The notes under the pieces are model-generated. The model saw nothing but the letters and a program-made list of their open reading frames with translations, was not told the DNA's origin and ran no database searches. Below are positions 1-9,405 of a DNA stretch of 64,000 bases, one piece after another; position 1 is the first letter of the stretch; each line of letters opens with the position of its first letter. The position numbers and the translations under genes were made by a program. Source of the stretch: Novosphingobium ginsenosidimutans. GTDB taxonomy: Bacteria > Pseudomonadota > Alphaproteobacteria > Sphingomonadales > Sphingomonadaceae. The stretch spans positions 2,354,001 through 2,418,000 of the forward strand of contig NZ_CP042345.1 of NCBI RefSeq assembly GCF_007954425.1, in the 5' to 3' direction.

Positions 1-81
1 GGGAGAGACGAAGCAGCCGCTCAGCAGCAGGGTTGCTGCCGCGACCAGGGTTGCGGCAACTCTGCGGGCATTAGTGATCAT
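1..81 (-). CDS. N-terminus of a predicted lipoprotein (partial)
   Basis: Only the first 27 codons are in the window; the gene runs off the left edge. Starting at ATG 81, the peptide has two arginines, a hydrophobic alanine/leucine stretch and then LLLSGC, a textbook lipobox, so signal peptidase II would cleave before Cys23 and the mature protein would be lipid-anchored. The reading frame is open to the edge. It lies five bases downstream of the rlmB stop on the same strand and may be co-transcribed with it. Function cannot be told from this fragment. Confidence 0.65.
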   Translation of the reverse strand, partial: MITNARRVAATLVAAATLLLSGCFVSP

Positions 82-86
82 GGCAT

Positions 87-893
87 TTACCCCTGCGGAC
101 GAACTGCCAGGGCATATAGCGCGATTGCTGCCGCATTGGAAACATTGAGACTTTCGACCGCGCCCGACATCGGCAGGCGGGCGATCGCGTCGCAATGTTG
201 CGTGATGTTGTGGCGCATTCCGTCACCTTCGGCGCCCAGCACCAGCGCCACGGGGCCAGCGGGCAGGGCCTCTCCCAAGGTGGCCTTGCCTTCGCCATCA
301 AGACCGATCCGCCAATAGCCCGCTTCGGCCATTTCTTCGAGCGCGCGGGCCAGGTTGACCACGCGGACCCACGGCACCACTTCGAGCGCGCCCGAGGCGG
401 ACTTGGCAAGCGTGCCGGATTCGGGCGGCGAGTGCCGGTCTTGCGTGACGATCGCGGCGGCGTTGAAGGCGGCGGCCGAACGCATGATCGCGCCGACATT
501 ATGGGGATCGGTCACCTGGTCGAGCACGACCAGCGGCCGGGCGGGATCGCCCTGCATCACCTCGTCGAGGAAGCGGTCTTCCAGCGCATCGCAATCGAGC
601 ACCAGACCCTGGTGCGGCGCATCGCGGGCGACAAGGCGGGCAAGATCGGCCGGCTGGGCATATTCAACCGGGAAATCTGGCGGCAGCTCGCCATCGAGCG
701 AAGCCACGCCCTCGCGCGTCGCCCACAGCTTGCGGTGATTGCGTTCCGGGTTCTTGAGCGCCGCTTCGACCGCATGACGACCCCACAGGCGCACGGCGCC
801 GGCGCTGGCCCGGCCCGAACCGCGCCCGCCCTGCATGCGGCCCGCGCGGCCACGCAGGGCACGGCTGGGCTTGGTGTCACGATTGCGGCTCAT
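87..893 (-). CDS. rlmB: 23S rRNA 2'-O-ribose methyltransferase, TrmH/SpoU family
   Basis: 268 aa. SpoU-type SAM-dependent RNA methyltransferase; RlmB methylates a guanosine ribose in 23S rRNA. The N-terminal ~45 residues are basic and disordered, then comes the substrate-binding domain (LWGRHAVEAALKNP, about 36-50). The knotted SPOUT domain holds the family motifs DPHNVGAIMRSAAAF, LVLGAEGDGMRHN and, near the C-terminus, LPMSGAVESLNVSNAAAIALY. These motifs place it in the RlmB/TrmH group; exact target specificity is inferred. It is followed by the lipoprotein gene and its start faces away from the tRNA-Tyr gene. Confidence 0.9.
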   Translation of the reverse strand: MSRNRDTKPSRALRGRAGRMQGGRGSGRASAGAVRLWGRHAVEAALKNPERNHRKLWATREGVASLDGELPPDFPVEYAQPADLARLVARDAPHQGLVLDCDALEDRFLDEVMQGDPARPLVVLDQVTDPHNVGAIMRSAAAFNAAAIVTQDRHSPPESGTLAKSASGALEVVPWVRVVNLARALEEMAEAGYWRIGLDGEGKATLGEALPAGPVALVLGAEGDGMRHNITQHCDAIARLPMSGAVESLNVSNAAAIALYALAVRPQG

Positions 894-934
894 GTGGCGA
901 ATCCCCTGCTGGTTATCGGGTCACTAGGGGATGG

Positions 935-1020
935 TGGTGGACAGGGCTAGATTCGAACTAGCGTACGCTTGCGCGGGCAGATTTACAGTCTGCTGCCTTT
1001 AACCACTCGGCCACCTGTCC
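935..1020 (-). tRNA. tRNA-Tyr (GTA)
   Basis: Read on the minus strand, the acceptor arms GGACAGG and CCTGTCC pair. The D arm, the anticodon loop CTGTAAA with anticodon GTA, a long class II variable arm and the TTCGAAT T loop are all present, and CCA is encoded at the 3' end. The 86-nt length and long variable arm fit bacterial tRNA-Tyr. The ends could be off by one base. Confidence 0.95.
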
Positions 1021-1170
1021 ACACCAGTAAGCCGGTGCCGGGTTGCCCCGGAATGTGGCCCCCAGGGGGACCGTCCGGCCGAGAGAGCGCGCCTTTGGAC
1101 AAGGCGGGCCGTGCTGTCAATGGGCCAATCGACTTGTCGTGCGCCTTCGCGGCGGATAGGAAGCCGCGCC

Positions 1171-2298
1171 ATGAGCGAAATCACCCCCGTGATCTCGGCG
1201 ACGGGCCTCTATACCCCGCCCGAGACAATCACCAATGACGAGCTGGTCGCCAGCTACAACGCCTATGTGGAACTCCACAATGCCCGGCACGCGGCCGAGA
1301 TCGCTGCCGGCAAGGTGGAGGAACTGCAGCCGAGTTCCGCCGAGTTCATCGAAAAGGCCAGCGGCATCAAGTCGCGCCATGTGATGAGCAAGGCCGCGAC
1401 GCTCGATCCCGAAACGATGGGGCCGCGCTGGCCGGAACGCTCGAACGACGAACTGTCGGTCATGGCCGAGATCGGCGTGAAGGCGGCGCTCGATGCGCTG
1501 CAAGCGATCGGGCGCGATCCCAAGGATGTCGATGCGGTGCTCTGTGCCGCGTCCAACATGCAGCGGCCTTACCCGGCGATGGCGATCGAGATCCAGCAGG
1601 CGCTGGGCATCGAGGGCTTCGCCTTTGACATGAATGTCGCCTGTTCTTCGGCCACGTTCGGCATCCAGACGGCGGCCGATTTCATCCGCAGCGGCAATGC
1701 CCGCTCGGTGCTGGTGGTCAGCCCGGAGATCTGCACCGGCCACAACAACATGAAGAACCGCGACAGCCACTTCATCTTCGGTGACGTGGCGACCGCCGTG
1801 CTGGTTGAGGCCAAGGACATCGCGCCAGAGCAGCACTGGGAGATCGTCGGCACCCGGCTGAAGACGGTGTTCTCCAACAACATCCGCAACAATTTCGGCT
1901 TCCTCAATGCAGCCACGCCGGAAACCATCGGCACGCCCGACAAGTTGTTTGTCCAGGAAGGGCGCAAGGTGTTCAAGGAAGTGGTGCCGATGGTGGCGAC
2001 GATGATCGTCGAACATGCGGGTGATCTGGGGATCGATCCGGCCAGCCTGCGCCGGCTGTGGCTGCACCAGGCGAATTCGGGCATGAACCGCCTGATCTCG
2101 CAGCGCGTGCTGGGGCACGAGGCGAGCGAGGACGAGAGCCCGACCGTGCTTGATAGCTATGGTAATACCTCAAGCGCGGGCTCGATCATTGCCTTCCATC
2201 TTCACAACAGCGATCTGGCGGCGGGCGACACCGCGCTGATCTGCTCCTTCGGCGCGGGCTATTCCGCTGGCACCGTCTTCGTGCGCAAGGTAGCCTGA
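1171..2298 (+). CDS. beta-ketoacyl-ACP synthase III family protein (FabH-like)
   Basis: 375 aa. Thiolase-fold condensing enzyme of the FabH/KAS III type, which joins an acyl-CoA or acyl-ACP to malonyl-ACP. The catalytic triad is visible: Cys158 in NVACSSATFG, His299 in LHQANSGMN and Asn332 in GNTSSAGS. It is longer than classical FabH (about 320 aa), with extra sequence near residues 25-60, so it is probably the long FabH-like paralogue of proteobacteria rather than the essential initiation enzyme; acyl preference is unknown. An open frame extends upstream, but ATG 1171 is preferred because AGGAAG lies just upstream and homology begins there. Lipid genes psd and pssA follow. Confidence 0.85.
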   Translation: MSEITPVISATGLYTPPETITNDELVASYNAYVELHNARHAAEIAAGKVEELQPSSAEFIEKASGIKSRHVMSKAATLDPETMGPRWPERSNDELSVMAEIGVKAALDALQAIGRDPKDVDAVLCAASNMQRPYPAMAIEIQQALGIEGFAFDMNVACSSATFGIQTAADFIRSGNARSVLVVSPEICTGHNNMKNRDSHFIFGDVATAVLVEAKDIAPEQHWEIVGTRLKTVFSNNIRNNFGFLNAATPETIGTPDKLFVQEGRKVFKEVVPMVATMIVEHAGDLGIDPASLRRLWLHQANSGMNRLISQRVLGHEASEDESPTVLDSYGNTSSAGSIIAFHLHNSDLAAGDTALICSFGAGYSAGTVFVRKVA

Positions 2299-2301
2299 CC
2301 C

Positions 2302-3051
2302 ATGGCCAACGAGATTCTCGACAATCGCGGACGCGGCGAAGCCACCTGGCACTGGCCGCGCATCCATCCCGAAGCGCACAAATTTGCCGCGATTGCTGCC
2401 GTGGCCAGCGCGGCTGCCGCCTTCTTTGCCTGGGAAACGCTAGCCTGGCCGCTGGGCTTCCTAGTGCTGGGCATCTGCGCCTTTTTCCGCGATCCGGTGC
2501 GCGTTACGCCGCAGGAAGAGCGCTTCATCGTTGCTCCGGCCGATGGCCTCGTCACGCTGATCCAGCAGGTCGAGGCACCGCGTGAGCTGGTGATTGACGA
2601 TGGCAGCGGGACCAAGGGTCTGGCGCCGGGTCTGGTGACCCGCATCTCGATCTTCATGTCGGTGTTCGATGTCCACATCAACCGCGCGCCGATCGGCGGC
2701 ACTGTGCGCCGCGTGGTCTACATGCCTGGCAAGTTCATGAATGCCGATCTCGACAAGGCGAGCGAAGAGAACGAGCGCCAGCATATCCTGATTGAGCGCG
2801 GCGATGGCGTTGCGATCGGCTTTACGCAGATTGCGGGTCTGGTCGCTCGCCGGATCGTACCCTTCGTCAAGCCGGGCGACATGCTGGCCGTGGGCCAGCG
2901 CGTTGGCCTGATCCGCTTTGGCAGCCGCGTTGACGTCTATCTACCGGCCGGGACCGAACCGCGGGTGCTGCTGGGCCAGAAGATCGTCGCCGGCGAAACC
3001 GTGCTGGCCGAACTGGGCCAGACGCTGTTGATCGAGGGCATCAGCCAGTGA
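2302..3051 (+). CDS. psd: phosphatidylserine decarboxylase (short proteobacterial form)
   Basis: 249 aa. Pyruvoyl enzyme of the inner membrane that converts phosphatidylserine to phosphatidylethanolamine. Hydrophobic segments at about 27-43 and 47-62 are followed by FFRDPVR and the core APADG motif. The self-cleavage site is the Gly207-Ser208 pair in [11 protein letters not shown]; the serine becomes the pyruvoyl group. Length and the RFGSR form match the short decarboxylase typical of alphaproteobacteria. The gene starts 3 bases after the ketosynthase stop and overlaps pssA by four bases, so the two steps of phosphatidylethanolamine synthesis are translated together. Confidence 0.95.
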   Translation: MANEILDNRGRGEATWHWPRIHPEAHKFAAIAAVASAAAAFFAWETLAWPLGFLVLGICAFFRDPVRVTPQEERFIVAPADGLVTLIQQVEAPRELVIDDGSGTKGLAPGLVTRISIFMSVFDVHINRAPIGGTVRRVVYMPGKFMNADLDKASEENERQHILIERGDGVAIGFTQIAGLVARRIVPFVKPGDMLAVGQRVGLIRFGSRVDVYLPAGTEPRVLLGQKIVAGETVLAELGQTLLIEGISQ

Positions 3052-3833
3052 CCGATCCCACACTGCGCGGGGGTCTGACGCTGCGGGCCATGGTGCCCAA
3101 TGCGATTACCGCCGCCGCGCTGTGCATGGGGCTGACCAGCATCCGCTTCGCCATTACCGGCGAATGGGAAAAGGCGATCCTGGCCGTAGTCGTGGCCGGA
3201 GTGCTCGACGGGATCGACGGGCGGATCGCCCGCCTGCTCAACGCCCAGTCGCGCTTCGGCGCCGAGCTCGACAGCCTGGCGGACAATGTCTCCTTCGGGG
3301 TGGCCCCGGCGCTGATCCTGTTCCTGTGGTCGCTGCAGGACCTGCCGCGGCTCGGCTGGTTCGCCGCGCTGGCTTTCGCAATCGGCTGCGCGCTGCGGCT
3401 GGCCCGCTTCAATGCCCGGATCGACATGGCGGATGAGCCGCGCAAGGCGGCCGGCTTCCTGACCGGCGTTCCCGCACCGGTCGGGGCAGGGCTTGCTTTC
3501 CTGCCGATGTACCTCTGGATTGCGACGGGCCGCGAGGAAGTGCGCGACCCGCTGGTCGTGGGTGCCTGGCTGGTCTTTGTCGGCTTCCTGCTGATCTCGG
3601 CCGTGCCGACGCTCACCTGGGGGCGGCTGCGCCCGCGCCGATCGGTGCGACTTGAGCTTCTGGCCTTGTTTGGCTTGGTGGGTGCGGCACTATTGACCGA
3701 ACCGTGGTGGACGCTGGTTGGGATCTGTGTGGTTTACCTGGCGCTCATGCCGGTGGGCATGGCGATCTATGCCCGGGTCAGGCGGCAGCGCGCAGCGGCG
3801 GCTGAGCCAGCACCGGAGCAGCCTTCGGCCTGA
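3048..3833 (+). CDS. pssA: CDP-diacylglycerol--serine O-phosphatidyltransferase
   Basis: 261 aa. Integral membrane enzyme that makes phosphatidylserine from CDP-diacylglycerol and serine, the substrate of the preceding psd product. The CDP-alcohol phosphatidyltransferase signature is complete: [11 protein letters not shown] followed by [15 protein letters not shown] (about residues 54-85), with several hydrophobic helices after it. The start is GTG 3048, which overlaps the psd stop as GTGA. The tail is charged and alanine-rich. The last 56 bases overlap the end of a small convergent gene. Confidence 0.95.
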   Translation: MTDPTLRGGLTLRAMVPNAITAAALCMGLTSIRFAITGEWEKAILAVVVAGVLDGIDGRIARLLNAQSRFGAELDSLADNVSFGVAPALILFLWSLQDLPRLGWFAALAFAIGCALRLARFNARIDMADEPRKAAGFLTGVPAPVGAGLAFLPMYLWIATGREEVRDPLVVGAWLVFVGFLLISAVPTLTWGRLRPRRSVRLELLALFGLVGAALLTEPWWTLVGICVVYLALMPVGMAIYARVRRQRAAAAEPAPEQPSA

Positions 3834-4029
3834 CTGGCAGGGTGATGACGCGGCCCGCCGGTTTCGCCCCGTACTGCACAATCCGGAACCGCACTTCGCG
3901 CGTCTGCGGGCAGTCCCGCCATTCCTGCCGCGCGTTCATTGCTGCCTGCCCGTAACGTTGCCAGGTGGCGGCGATGACGCCCACGGAGAGGGCGAGGATG
4001 GTGGCGGCCAGGACGAGAAGCGCGATCAT
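3778..4029 (-). CDS. small hypothetical membrane protein
   Basis: 83 aa, no family recognised. One hydrophobic N-terminal segment (residues 1-21, MIALLVLAATILALSVGVIA) suggests a single-pass inner-membrane protein with a short soluble C-terminal part (ATWQRYGQAAMNARQEWRDC, then a segment of alternating charged and hydrophobic residues that looks like beta strand, RFRIVQYG). It is convergent with pssA and overlaps its 3' end by 56 bases. The codon pattern is coherent and the membrane segment is natural-looking, which is why it is kept although it is small. Confidence 0.55.
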   Translation of the reverse strand: MIALLVLAATILALSVGVIAATWQRYGQAAMNARQEWRDCPQTREVRFRIVQYGAKPAGRVITLPVRPKAAPVLAQPPLRAAA

Positions 4030-4364
4030 CGTGTCGTTCCTATGCTGCAGGACGCGGCCAACCTGGGCATTGTCCTGTGGACTTCCTGTTGATAACCATG
4101 TGGAAGAACAGCGGCTGTTCTCCGATGAGTCGCAATGTTCCCTATTTGTTCCAACATGTCAAGCAGGTTTTTGGCGCCTTTGCGTCGGGCAAATGCTTTT
4201 GGGCTGGATTCTGCGCCATTCAGCCGTTAAGGGCGGCCCCGCTCGATCCGGGGATTCCCTCTGGTGACGGCAAATCCACATGGAAAGCACACATACCGGT
4301 TCCGCAGCGGGAGCTCCGCACGGTCCCAGCTTTCCAGAGGCAGTAAACCGGAAAGGAATTATCT
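4030..4364. other. 335-bp intergenic region upstream of rpsB
   Basis: This region lies between the small membrane protein and rpsB and should carry the rpsB-tsf promoter and leader. It is less G+C-rich than its surroundings in the middle part. Visible structure includes an inverted repeat GAACAG-CGG-CTGTTC at 4106-4120, a GTTC-N7-GTTC site at 4137-4151, and a 24-codon open frame at 4156-4230. An 89-codon frame across it (4077-4346) has no protein-like character and is not called. No clear -35/-10 pair was recognised. Confidence 0.5.
4137..4151. promoter_or_regulatory. candidate LexA (SOS) box
   Basis: GTTCCCTATTTGTTC is an exact GTTC-N7-GTTC direct repeat, the LexA operator known for alphaproteobacteria. 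The same form, in reverse complement, occurs upstream of lexA at 40632-40646. Here it sits in the spacer between a leftward small gene and rightward rpsB, neither an obvious SOS gene, so it could control an unrecognised short transcript or be a chance match. An inverted repeat at 4106-4120 with GAAC/GTTC ends lies 16 bases upstream. Confidence 0.4.
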
Positions 4365-5162
4365 ATGGCGGCTCCCGTCGTCACCATGCAGCAATTGATC
4401 GAGGCCGGTGCCCACTTCGGCCACCAGACCCACCGCTGGAATCCGCGGATGAAGCCGTACATCTTCGGCGCCCGCAACGGTATCCACATCCTTGACCTGT
4501 CGCAGACCGTGCCGCTGATGGCCCGTGCGCTCGATTTCGTCTCGGCTACCGTCCAGGCTGGCGGCAAGGTGCTGTTCGTCGGCACCAAGCGCCAGGCGCA
4601 GGAACCGATCGCCCAGGCCGCTCGCGCTTCGGGGCAGCACTATGTCAACCACCGCTGGCTGGGCGGCATGCTCACCAACTGGAAGACCATCTCGGGCTCG
4701 ATCAAGCGCTTCAAGGCGCTGGAAGAACAGCTTTCGGGTGACACCACCGGTCTCACCAAGAAGGAAGTGCTCCAGCTGACCCGCGAGCGCGACAAGTTCG
4801 AACTGTCGCTGGGCGGTATCCGCGACATGGGCGGCATTCCGGACGTGATGTTCGTGATCGATGCCAACAAGGAAGAGCTGGCGATCAAGGAAGCCAACGT
4901 CCTGGGTATCCCGGTCGTCGCGATCCTCGATTCGAACGTCTCGCCCGATGGCATCGCCTTCCCGATCCCGGCCAACGATGACGCCAGCCGCGCCATCCGC
5001 CTCTACTGCGAAGCCGTTGCCGCTGCTGCCACCAAGGGCCGCCGCGAGGGCGTCGTGGATTCGGGCGTCGATGTCGGTGCGCTGGAAGAAGCCCCGGTTG
5101 AAGAAGCCGTGGTCGAAGTCGCTGCCGAAGCCGCTGCTGAAGAAGCTTCGACCGAAGCCTGA
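4365..5162 (+). CDS. rpsB: 30S ribosomal protein S2
   Basis: 265 aa. Small-subunit protein that binds 16S rRNA near the head and is needed to bring in S1. The N-terminus ([20 protein letters not shown]) and [22 protein letters not shown] and PVVAILDSN are hallmark S2 motifs. The last ~30 residues form an acidic, alanine-rich tail (repeated [11 protein letters not shown]) not found in E. coli S2 but common in alphaproteobacteria. A GGAA Shine-Dalgarno-like sequence precedes ATG 4365. tsf follows 89 bases downstream, the usual rpsB-tsf pair. Confidence 0.98.
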   Translation: MAAPVVTMQQLIEAGAHFGHQTHRWNPRMKPYIFGARNGIHILDLSQTVPLMARALDFVSATVQAGGKVLFVGTKRQAQEPIAQAARASGQHYVNHRWLGGMLTNWKTISGSIKRFKALEEQLSGDTTGLTKKEVLQLTRERDKFELSLGGIRDMGGIPDVMFVIDANKEELAIKEANVLGIPVVAILDSNVSPDGIAFPIPANDDASRAIRLYCEAVAAAATKGRREGVVDSGVDVGALEEAPVEEAVVEVAAEAAAEEASTEA

Positions 5163-5251
5163 GCCTCTTGGGTTCAGCTTCAGTCACAAACCTGTAGCGT
5201 GCCGGGGCCAATGGTCCCGGCCGCCAATTCCATTCAAGAAGGACCAGTTCA

Positions 5252-6178
5252 ATGGCTTACACCGCCACTGACGTGAAGAACCTGCGCGAGCGCACCGGCG
5301 CCGGCATGATGGATTGCAAGAAGGCGATGGACGAAACCGGCGGCGATATGGAAGCCGCGGTTGACCTGCTGCGCGCCAAGGGCCTCGCGGCCGTCGCCAA
5401 GAAGTCGAGCCGCACCGCGGCCGAAGGCCTGGTCGGCGTGGCCGTTTCGGGCACCAAGGGCGTGGCCGTCGAGGTCAACTCGGAAACCGATTTCGTTGCC
5501 AAGAACGACCAGTTCCAAGACTTCGTGCGCAAGACCACCGAAGCCGCCCTGGGTCTGGCTGCGGACGATGTCGAAGCGCTCAAGGCTGCGGCCTATCCGG
5601 GCGGCGGCACCGTGGGTGACACGCTGACCAACAACGTGGCTACCATCGGCGAAAACCAGCAGGTCCGCCGCATGAAGACCGTTTCGGTCTCGAACGGTGT
5701 GGTCGTGCCCTACATGCACAACGCTGCCGCGCCGATGCTCGGCAAGATCGGCGTGCTGGTCGCGCTGGAATCGGAAGCCAGTGCCGACGTGCTCGAGCCG
5801 CTGGGCAAGCAGATCGCCATGCATATCGCCGCGGCCTTCCCGCTGGCGCTGAACGCTGCAGACCTCGACGCCGACATGATCGCGCGTGAACGCAAGATCG
5901 CCGCCGAAAAGGCTGCGGAAAGCGGCAAGCCGGCGGAAGTGCAGGCCAAGATGGTTGATGGCGCGGTCGCCAAGTTCGCCAAGGACAACGCGCTGCTCAG
6001 CCAGCTGTTCGTCATGGACAACAAGACCCCGATCGCCCAGGTCGTCGAGCAGGCCGGCAAGGCCGCCGGGGCCAAGATCGTGCTGAAGGACTATGTCCGC
6101 TTCCAGCTCGGCGAAGGCATCGAAAAGGAAGTGAGCGACTTCGCTGCCGAAGTCGCCGCTGCCGCTGGTCTGAACTAA
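5252..6178 (+). CDS. tsf: translation elongation factor Ts
   Basis: 308 aa. Guanine-nucleotide exchange factor for EF-Tu in the cytoplasm. The N-terminal UBA-like domain has the signature [34 protein letters not shown] (about 11-45), and the EF-Tu-contacting TDFVAKND follows in the core domain (about 80-87). The coiled-coil region and C-terminal module are present, so the protein is full length. It lies downstream of rpsB on the same strand and is followed by a clear terminator at 6218-6245. Confidence 0.98.
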   Translation: MAYTATDVKNLRERTGAGMMDCKKAMDETGGDMEAAVDLLRAKGLAAVAKKSSRTAAEGLVGVAVSGTKGVAVEVNSETDFVAKNDQFQDFVRKTTEAALGLAADDVEALKAAAYPGGGTVGDTLTNNVATIGENQQVRRMKTVSVSNGVVVPYMHNAAAPMLGKIGVLVALESEASADVLEPLGKQIAMHIAAAFPLALNAADLDADMIARERKIAAEKAAESGKPAEVQAKMVDGAVAKFAKDNALLSQLFVMDNKTPIAQVVEQAGKAAGAKIVLKDYVRFQLGEGIEKEVSDFAAEVAAAAGLN

Positions 6179-6217
6179 GCATTCGCCCTGGCATTCCCGG
6201 GGCTGGCAAAACAGAGA

Positions 6218-6245
6218 GGGCTCGCCGTTCGGCGGGCCCTTTTTG
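6218..6245 (+). terminator. rho-independent terminator after rpsB-tsf
   Basis: The arms GGGCTCGCCG and GGCGGGCCC fold around a TTC loop (one G-T pair) and are followed by TTTTT. It begins 40 bases after the tsf stop and probably ends the rpsB-tsf transcript. Confidence 0.85.
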
Positions 6246-6316
6246 CGTGTCCGCTGTTGACGCAGGGGGCACCCGCGCGCCATCAGCGCGGCAAAGCGAA
6301 ACAGGGAGAATTGACC

Positions 6317-7333
6317 ATGCAGACCCGCCGCCTCGGCAAATCGGCCATTACCGTCACCGACATCTGCATGGGAACCATGACCTTCGGCAGCCAGACGGAT
6401 GAAGCCGAGGCGCACCGCATTCTCGATCGCTGCTTCGATTTCGGGATCAACTTCTACGATACGGCGGAAGGCTATCCGGTGCCGCCCGACACCAAGTGGG
6501 TGGGGCGTACCGAGGAAATCGTCGGCCGCTGGATGAAGACCAAGCCGCGCGATGCGATCATCATGGCGACCAAGGTGTCCGGTCCCAGCCATGTCTGGTT
6601 CCGCAGCCCCAAGCGTTCGGGGATGACCGCGCTCGACCGGCGCAACATCATTACGGCGGTTGAGGATAGTCTGCGCAAGCTGCAGACCGACTATATCGAC
6701 CTCTATCAGACCCATTGGCCTGATCATGACACGTCCTACGACGAGACCATGGAAGTGCTCGATGAACTGGTGCGCGATGGCAAGGTGCGCATCACCGGCT
6801 GCTCGAATGAGACGTCATGGGGCCTGATGAAGTCGATCGCCGCGGCTGAGCGGCTTGGCACAGTTCGCTACCAGACGATCCAGAACAACTTCAGCCTCAA
6901 CAACCGCAGGTTCGAGGATGAGCTGGCGCAGGTCTGCCGCAAGGAAGGGGTCAGCCTCATTCCCTACTCGCCAATCGCCGGCGGGGTGCTGAGCGGCAAG
7001 TACCAGGCCGGCGCCCGGCCCGACGGCGCGCGCTTCTCGCGCTATCTCGGCATGGAAGGGCGCCAACAGGTGATGGCCAAGCGCTTCGTCAACGAACGCT
7101 CGCTCGCCTCGACCGAACGGTTCATGGCGATTGCCGCCGAAGCCGGCATGAGCCCGACCACCTTGGCAGTGGCCTGGTCCAAGCAGCACGATTTCGTTGC
7201 CTCGACCATCGTCGGGGTGACCCGCGAGGATCAGCTTGAGGACATCTTCGCCGCGGGCGACCTGATCCTGTCGGACGAGGTGATGAAGGCGATCGACAAG
7301 GTTTCGAAGGAAATCCGCTATCCGATGGGGTGA
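6317..7333 (+). CDS. aldo/keto reductase (Tas/AKR family)
   Basis: 338 aa. (beta/alpha)8-barrel NADPH-dependent oxidoreductase of the cytoplasm. The catalytic tetrad can be read as Asp48 and Tyr53 ([10 protein letters not shown]), Lys86 (MATKVSG) and His133 (LYQTHWPD). [19 protein letters not shown] and [14 protein letters not shown] match the Tas-like branch that handles aldehydes and ketones without a known physiological substrate. The open frame extends 20 codons upstream, but ATG 6317 follows AGGGAGAA at a good distance and matches the family N-terminus. It stands alone between the tsf terminator and pyrH. Confidence 0.88.
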   Translation: MQTRRLGKSAITVTDICMGTMTFGSQTDEAEAHRILDRCFDFGINFYDTAEGYPVPPDTKWVGRTEEIVGRWMKTKPRDAIIMATKVSGPSHVWFRSPKRSGMTALDRRNIITAVEDSLRKLQTDYIDLYQTHWPDHDTSYDETMEVLDELVRDGKVRITGCSNETSWGLMKSIAAAERLGTVRYQTIQNNFSLNNRRFEDELAQVCRKEGVSLIPYSPIAGGVLSGKYQAGARPDGARFSRYLGMEGRQQVMAKRFVNERSLASTERFMAIAAEAGMSPTTLAVAWSKQHDFVASTIVGVTREDQLEDIFAAGDLILSDEVMKAIDKVSKEIRYPMG

Positions 7334-7422
7334 ATTGGGGCCGATTGCCGGGGCTTGTGCCGCCTCGCGGCTTGGCTTTGCGCGGTCCACGGTATAAGGC
7401 CGCGCAAACCCCAGTGAGAGCG

Positions 7423-8154
7423 ATGTCGAACCCCATGTCCCAGCCCCGCTACAAGCGTATCCTCCTGAAACTCTCGGGCGAAGTGCTGATGGGGCGTCAG
7501 CAGTTCGGGATCGATCCCGAGTTCGTCGCCGAGCTTGCCGCCGAGGTCAAGGCGGCCAAGGAAACCGGCCTCGAGATCTGCCTGGTGATCGGCGGCGGGA
7601 ATATCTTCCGGGGCATGGCCGGGGCGGCCAAGGGGATGGACCGGGCGCAGGCCGATTACATGGGCATGCTGGCCACGGTGATGAACGCGCTGGCCATGCA
7701 GAACGCGCTGGAGCAGCTTGGCGTTCCGACCCGCGTCCAATCGGCGATTGAGATGGATAAGGTCTGCGAGCCCGTGATCCGCCGCCGGGCCGAACGTCAC
7801 CTCGAGAAGGGCCGCGTGGTGATTTTCGCGGCTGGCGTTGGCGCTCCCTATTTCACCACCGATTCCGGCGCGGCGCTGCGCGCCGCTGAAATGCGGTGCG
7901 ATGCCCTGCTCAAGGGTACTTCGGTCGATGGGGTCTATGACAGCGACCCCAAGACCAACAGCAATGCAAAACGTTATGATACAGTCGATTACGACACAGT
8001 CCTGGCAGACAATCTGAAGGTTATGGATGCCAGTGCCGTCGCGCTGTGCCGTGATAACAACATTCCAATCGTCGTCTTCTCGATCCGCGAACAGGGCAAC
8101 CTGGCCAAGGTGCTGGCGGGGCAGGGGACGCAGACAATCGTGAAGAAGGGTTAG
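7423..8154 (+). CDS. pyrH: UMP kinase
   Basis: 243 aa. Amino-acid-kinase-fold enzyme that makes UDP from UMP in pyrimidine synthesis; hexameric and allosteric in bacteria. [11 protein letters not shown] is the N-terminal phosphate-binding motif, GGGNIFRG binds nucleotide, and GTGxP is represented by [24 protein letters not shown] is the family signature. ATG 7423 is chosen over the longer frame because GTGAGAG precedes it and homology starts here. It heads the run pyrH-frr-uppS-cdsA-dxr-rseP, a conserved order in proteobacteria. Confidence 0.97.
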   Translation: MSNPMSQPRYKRILLKLSGEVLMGRQQFGIDPEFVAELAAEVKAAKETGLEICLVIGGGNIFRGMAGAAKGMDRAQADYMGMLATVMNALAMQNALEQLGVPTRVQSAIEMDKVCEPVIRRRAERHLEKGRVVIFAAGVGAPYFTTDSGAALRAAEMRCDALLKGTSVDGVYDSDPKTNSNAKRYDTVDYDTVLADNLKVMDASAVALCRDNNIPIVVFSIREQGNLAKVLAGQGTQTIVKKG

Positions 8155-8158
8155 GACC

Positions 8159-8716
8159 ATGGCCAAGTACGATAAGGCCGATCTCGAACGCCGCATGAAG
8201 GGCGCGGTCGAATCGCTGCGCAGCGATCTGGGCGGGCTGCGCACCGGGCGCGCGAATACCGCGCTGCTCGATCCGATCACGGTCGAGGTCTATGGCAGCA
8301 AGATGCCGCTGAACCAGGTGGCAACCGTTTCCGCGCCCGAGCCGCGGCTGTTGTCGGTGCAGGTCTGGGACAAGTCGAACATTGGCCCGGTTGAGAAGGC
8401 GATCCGTTCGGCCGGCCTGGGCCTTAATCCGATCAACGATGGCAACAACATTCGCCTGCCGATCCCGGATCTGACCGAGGATCGTCGCAAGGAATTGGCC
8501 AAACTGGTCCATTCCTATGCCGAAAAAGCCCGTGTCGCGATCCGCAACGTCCGCCGCGACGGGATCGATGCGCTGAAGGCTGACGAGAACAAGAAGGAAA
8601 TCTCGGAAGACGAGCGCAAGCGCGGCGAGACCGAAGTCCAGAAGCTGACCGACGACATGATCAAGGAAGTTGATACTGTCGCGGCCCAGAAGGAACAGGA
8701 AATCCTGGGCAAGTGA
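8159..8716 (+). CDS. frr: ribosome recycling factor
   Basis: 185 aa, the usual length. RRF splits post-termination ribosomes together with EF-G. The sequence shows the three-helix bundle pattern with [12 protein letters not shown] near the N-terminus and [25 protein letters not shown] in the middle, both hallmarks of RRF. It starts 4 bases after pyrH and its stop overlaps the GTG start of uppS (GTGA), so pyrH, frr and uppS are coupled. Confidence 0.98.
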   Translation: MAKYDKADLERRMKGAVESLRSDLGGLRTGRANTALLDPITVEVYGSKMPLNQVATVSAPEPRLLSVQVWDKSNIGPVEKAIRSAGLGLNPINDGNNIRLPIPDLTEDRRKELAKLVHSYAEKARVAIRNVRRDGIDALKADENKKEISEDERKRGETEVQKLTDDMIKEVDTVAAQKEQEILGK

Positions 8717-9405
8717 CGGCCAAGCGCGCCACTGAGGGCGCGCGTCACGTCGCCATCATCATGGATGGCAACGGGCGCTGGGCCAAAAAGCGTCACTTGC
8801 CGCGCGCCGTTGGGCACCAACGCGGGGTGGAAGCCGTGCGCACCCTGGTGCGTGCGGCCCGCGAGATGGGGCTTGAGGCACTCACGCTCTATGCTTTCAG
8901 CACTGAAAACTGGCGCCGCCCGGAAGACGAGATTTCGGCGCTGATGGGCCTGCTCAAGCGCTATATTGTAGCCGATATCGATGAATTCGTGGCCAACAAC
9001 GTGCGCCTGCGGATCATTGGCGATCACACCGCCCTGCCAGCCGATGTCGTCGCGCTGCTCGACGATGCACTAGCCCGCACGGCCACTAATGACGGCACCA
9101 CGCTGGTGATTGCGCTCAATTACGGCGCGCAGGACGAGATTGTCCGCGCCGCTACCAAGGCCGCTGCAAAGGGTGCGATCACCCCGGCAGCGATCGAGGC
9201 CGAGCTCGATACGGCTGGCCTGCCGCCGCTTGATTTGCTGATCCGAACCTCGGGCGAAGTGCGGCTCTCCAATTTCCTGCTGTGGCAAGCGGCCTATGCC
9301 GAAATGTGGTTCACCGAGGTGCTTTGGCCGGATTTTACCCCGGACCATTTGCGCGAGGCCCTGGTCGAGTTTGGTCGGCGGGAGCGGCGCTATGGCGGAC
9401 GGTAA
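8713..9405 (+). CDS. uppS: isoprenyl transferase (undecaprenyl diphosphate synthase)
   Basis: 230 aa. Cis-prenyltransferase that extends farnesyl diphosphate with isopentenyl diphosphate to make the C55 carrier for peptidoglycan and surface glycans. [13 protein letters not shown] carries the catalytic aspartate (Asp18), [22 protein letters not shown] and [20 protein letters not shown] complete the family blocks; the last has valine where lysine is common. GTG 8713 overlaps the frr stop. The end overlaps the cdsA start by 14 bases. Confidence 0.95.
   Translation: MTAKRATEGARHVAIIMDGNGRWAKKRHLPRAVGHQRGVEAVRTLVRAAREMGLEALTLYAFSTENWRRPEDEISALMGLLKRYIVADIDEFVANNVRLRIIGDHTALPADVVALLDDALARTATNDGTTLVIALNYGAQDEIVRAATKAAAKGAITPAAIEAELDTAGLPPLDLLIRTSGEVRLSNFLLWQAAYAEMWFTEVLWPDFTPDHLREALVEFGRRERRYGGR

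Noticed and set aside
4077..4346. 89-codon plus-strand frame before rpsB
   Set aside because: No family, odd composition, no ribosome site; region fits a leader and control region.
5249..6727. 492-codon minus-strand frame over tsf and the aldo/keto reductase
   Set aside because: It is antisense to a certain tsf gene, is rich in His/Arg/Gly with no motif, and such long antisense frames are normal in high-G+C codon use.
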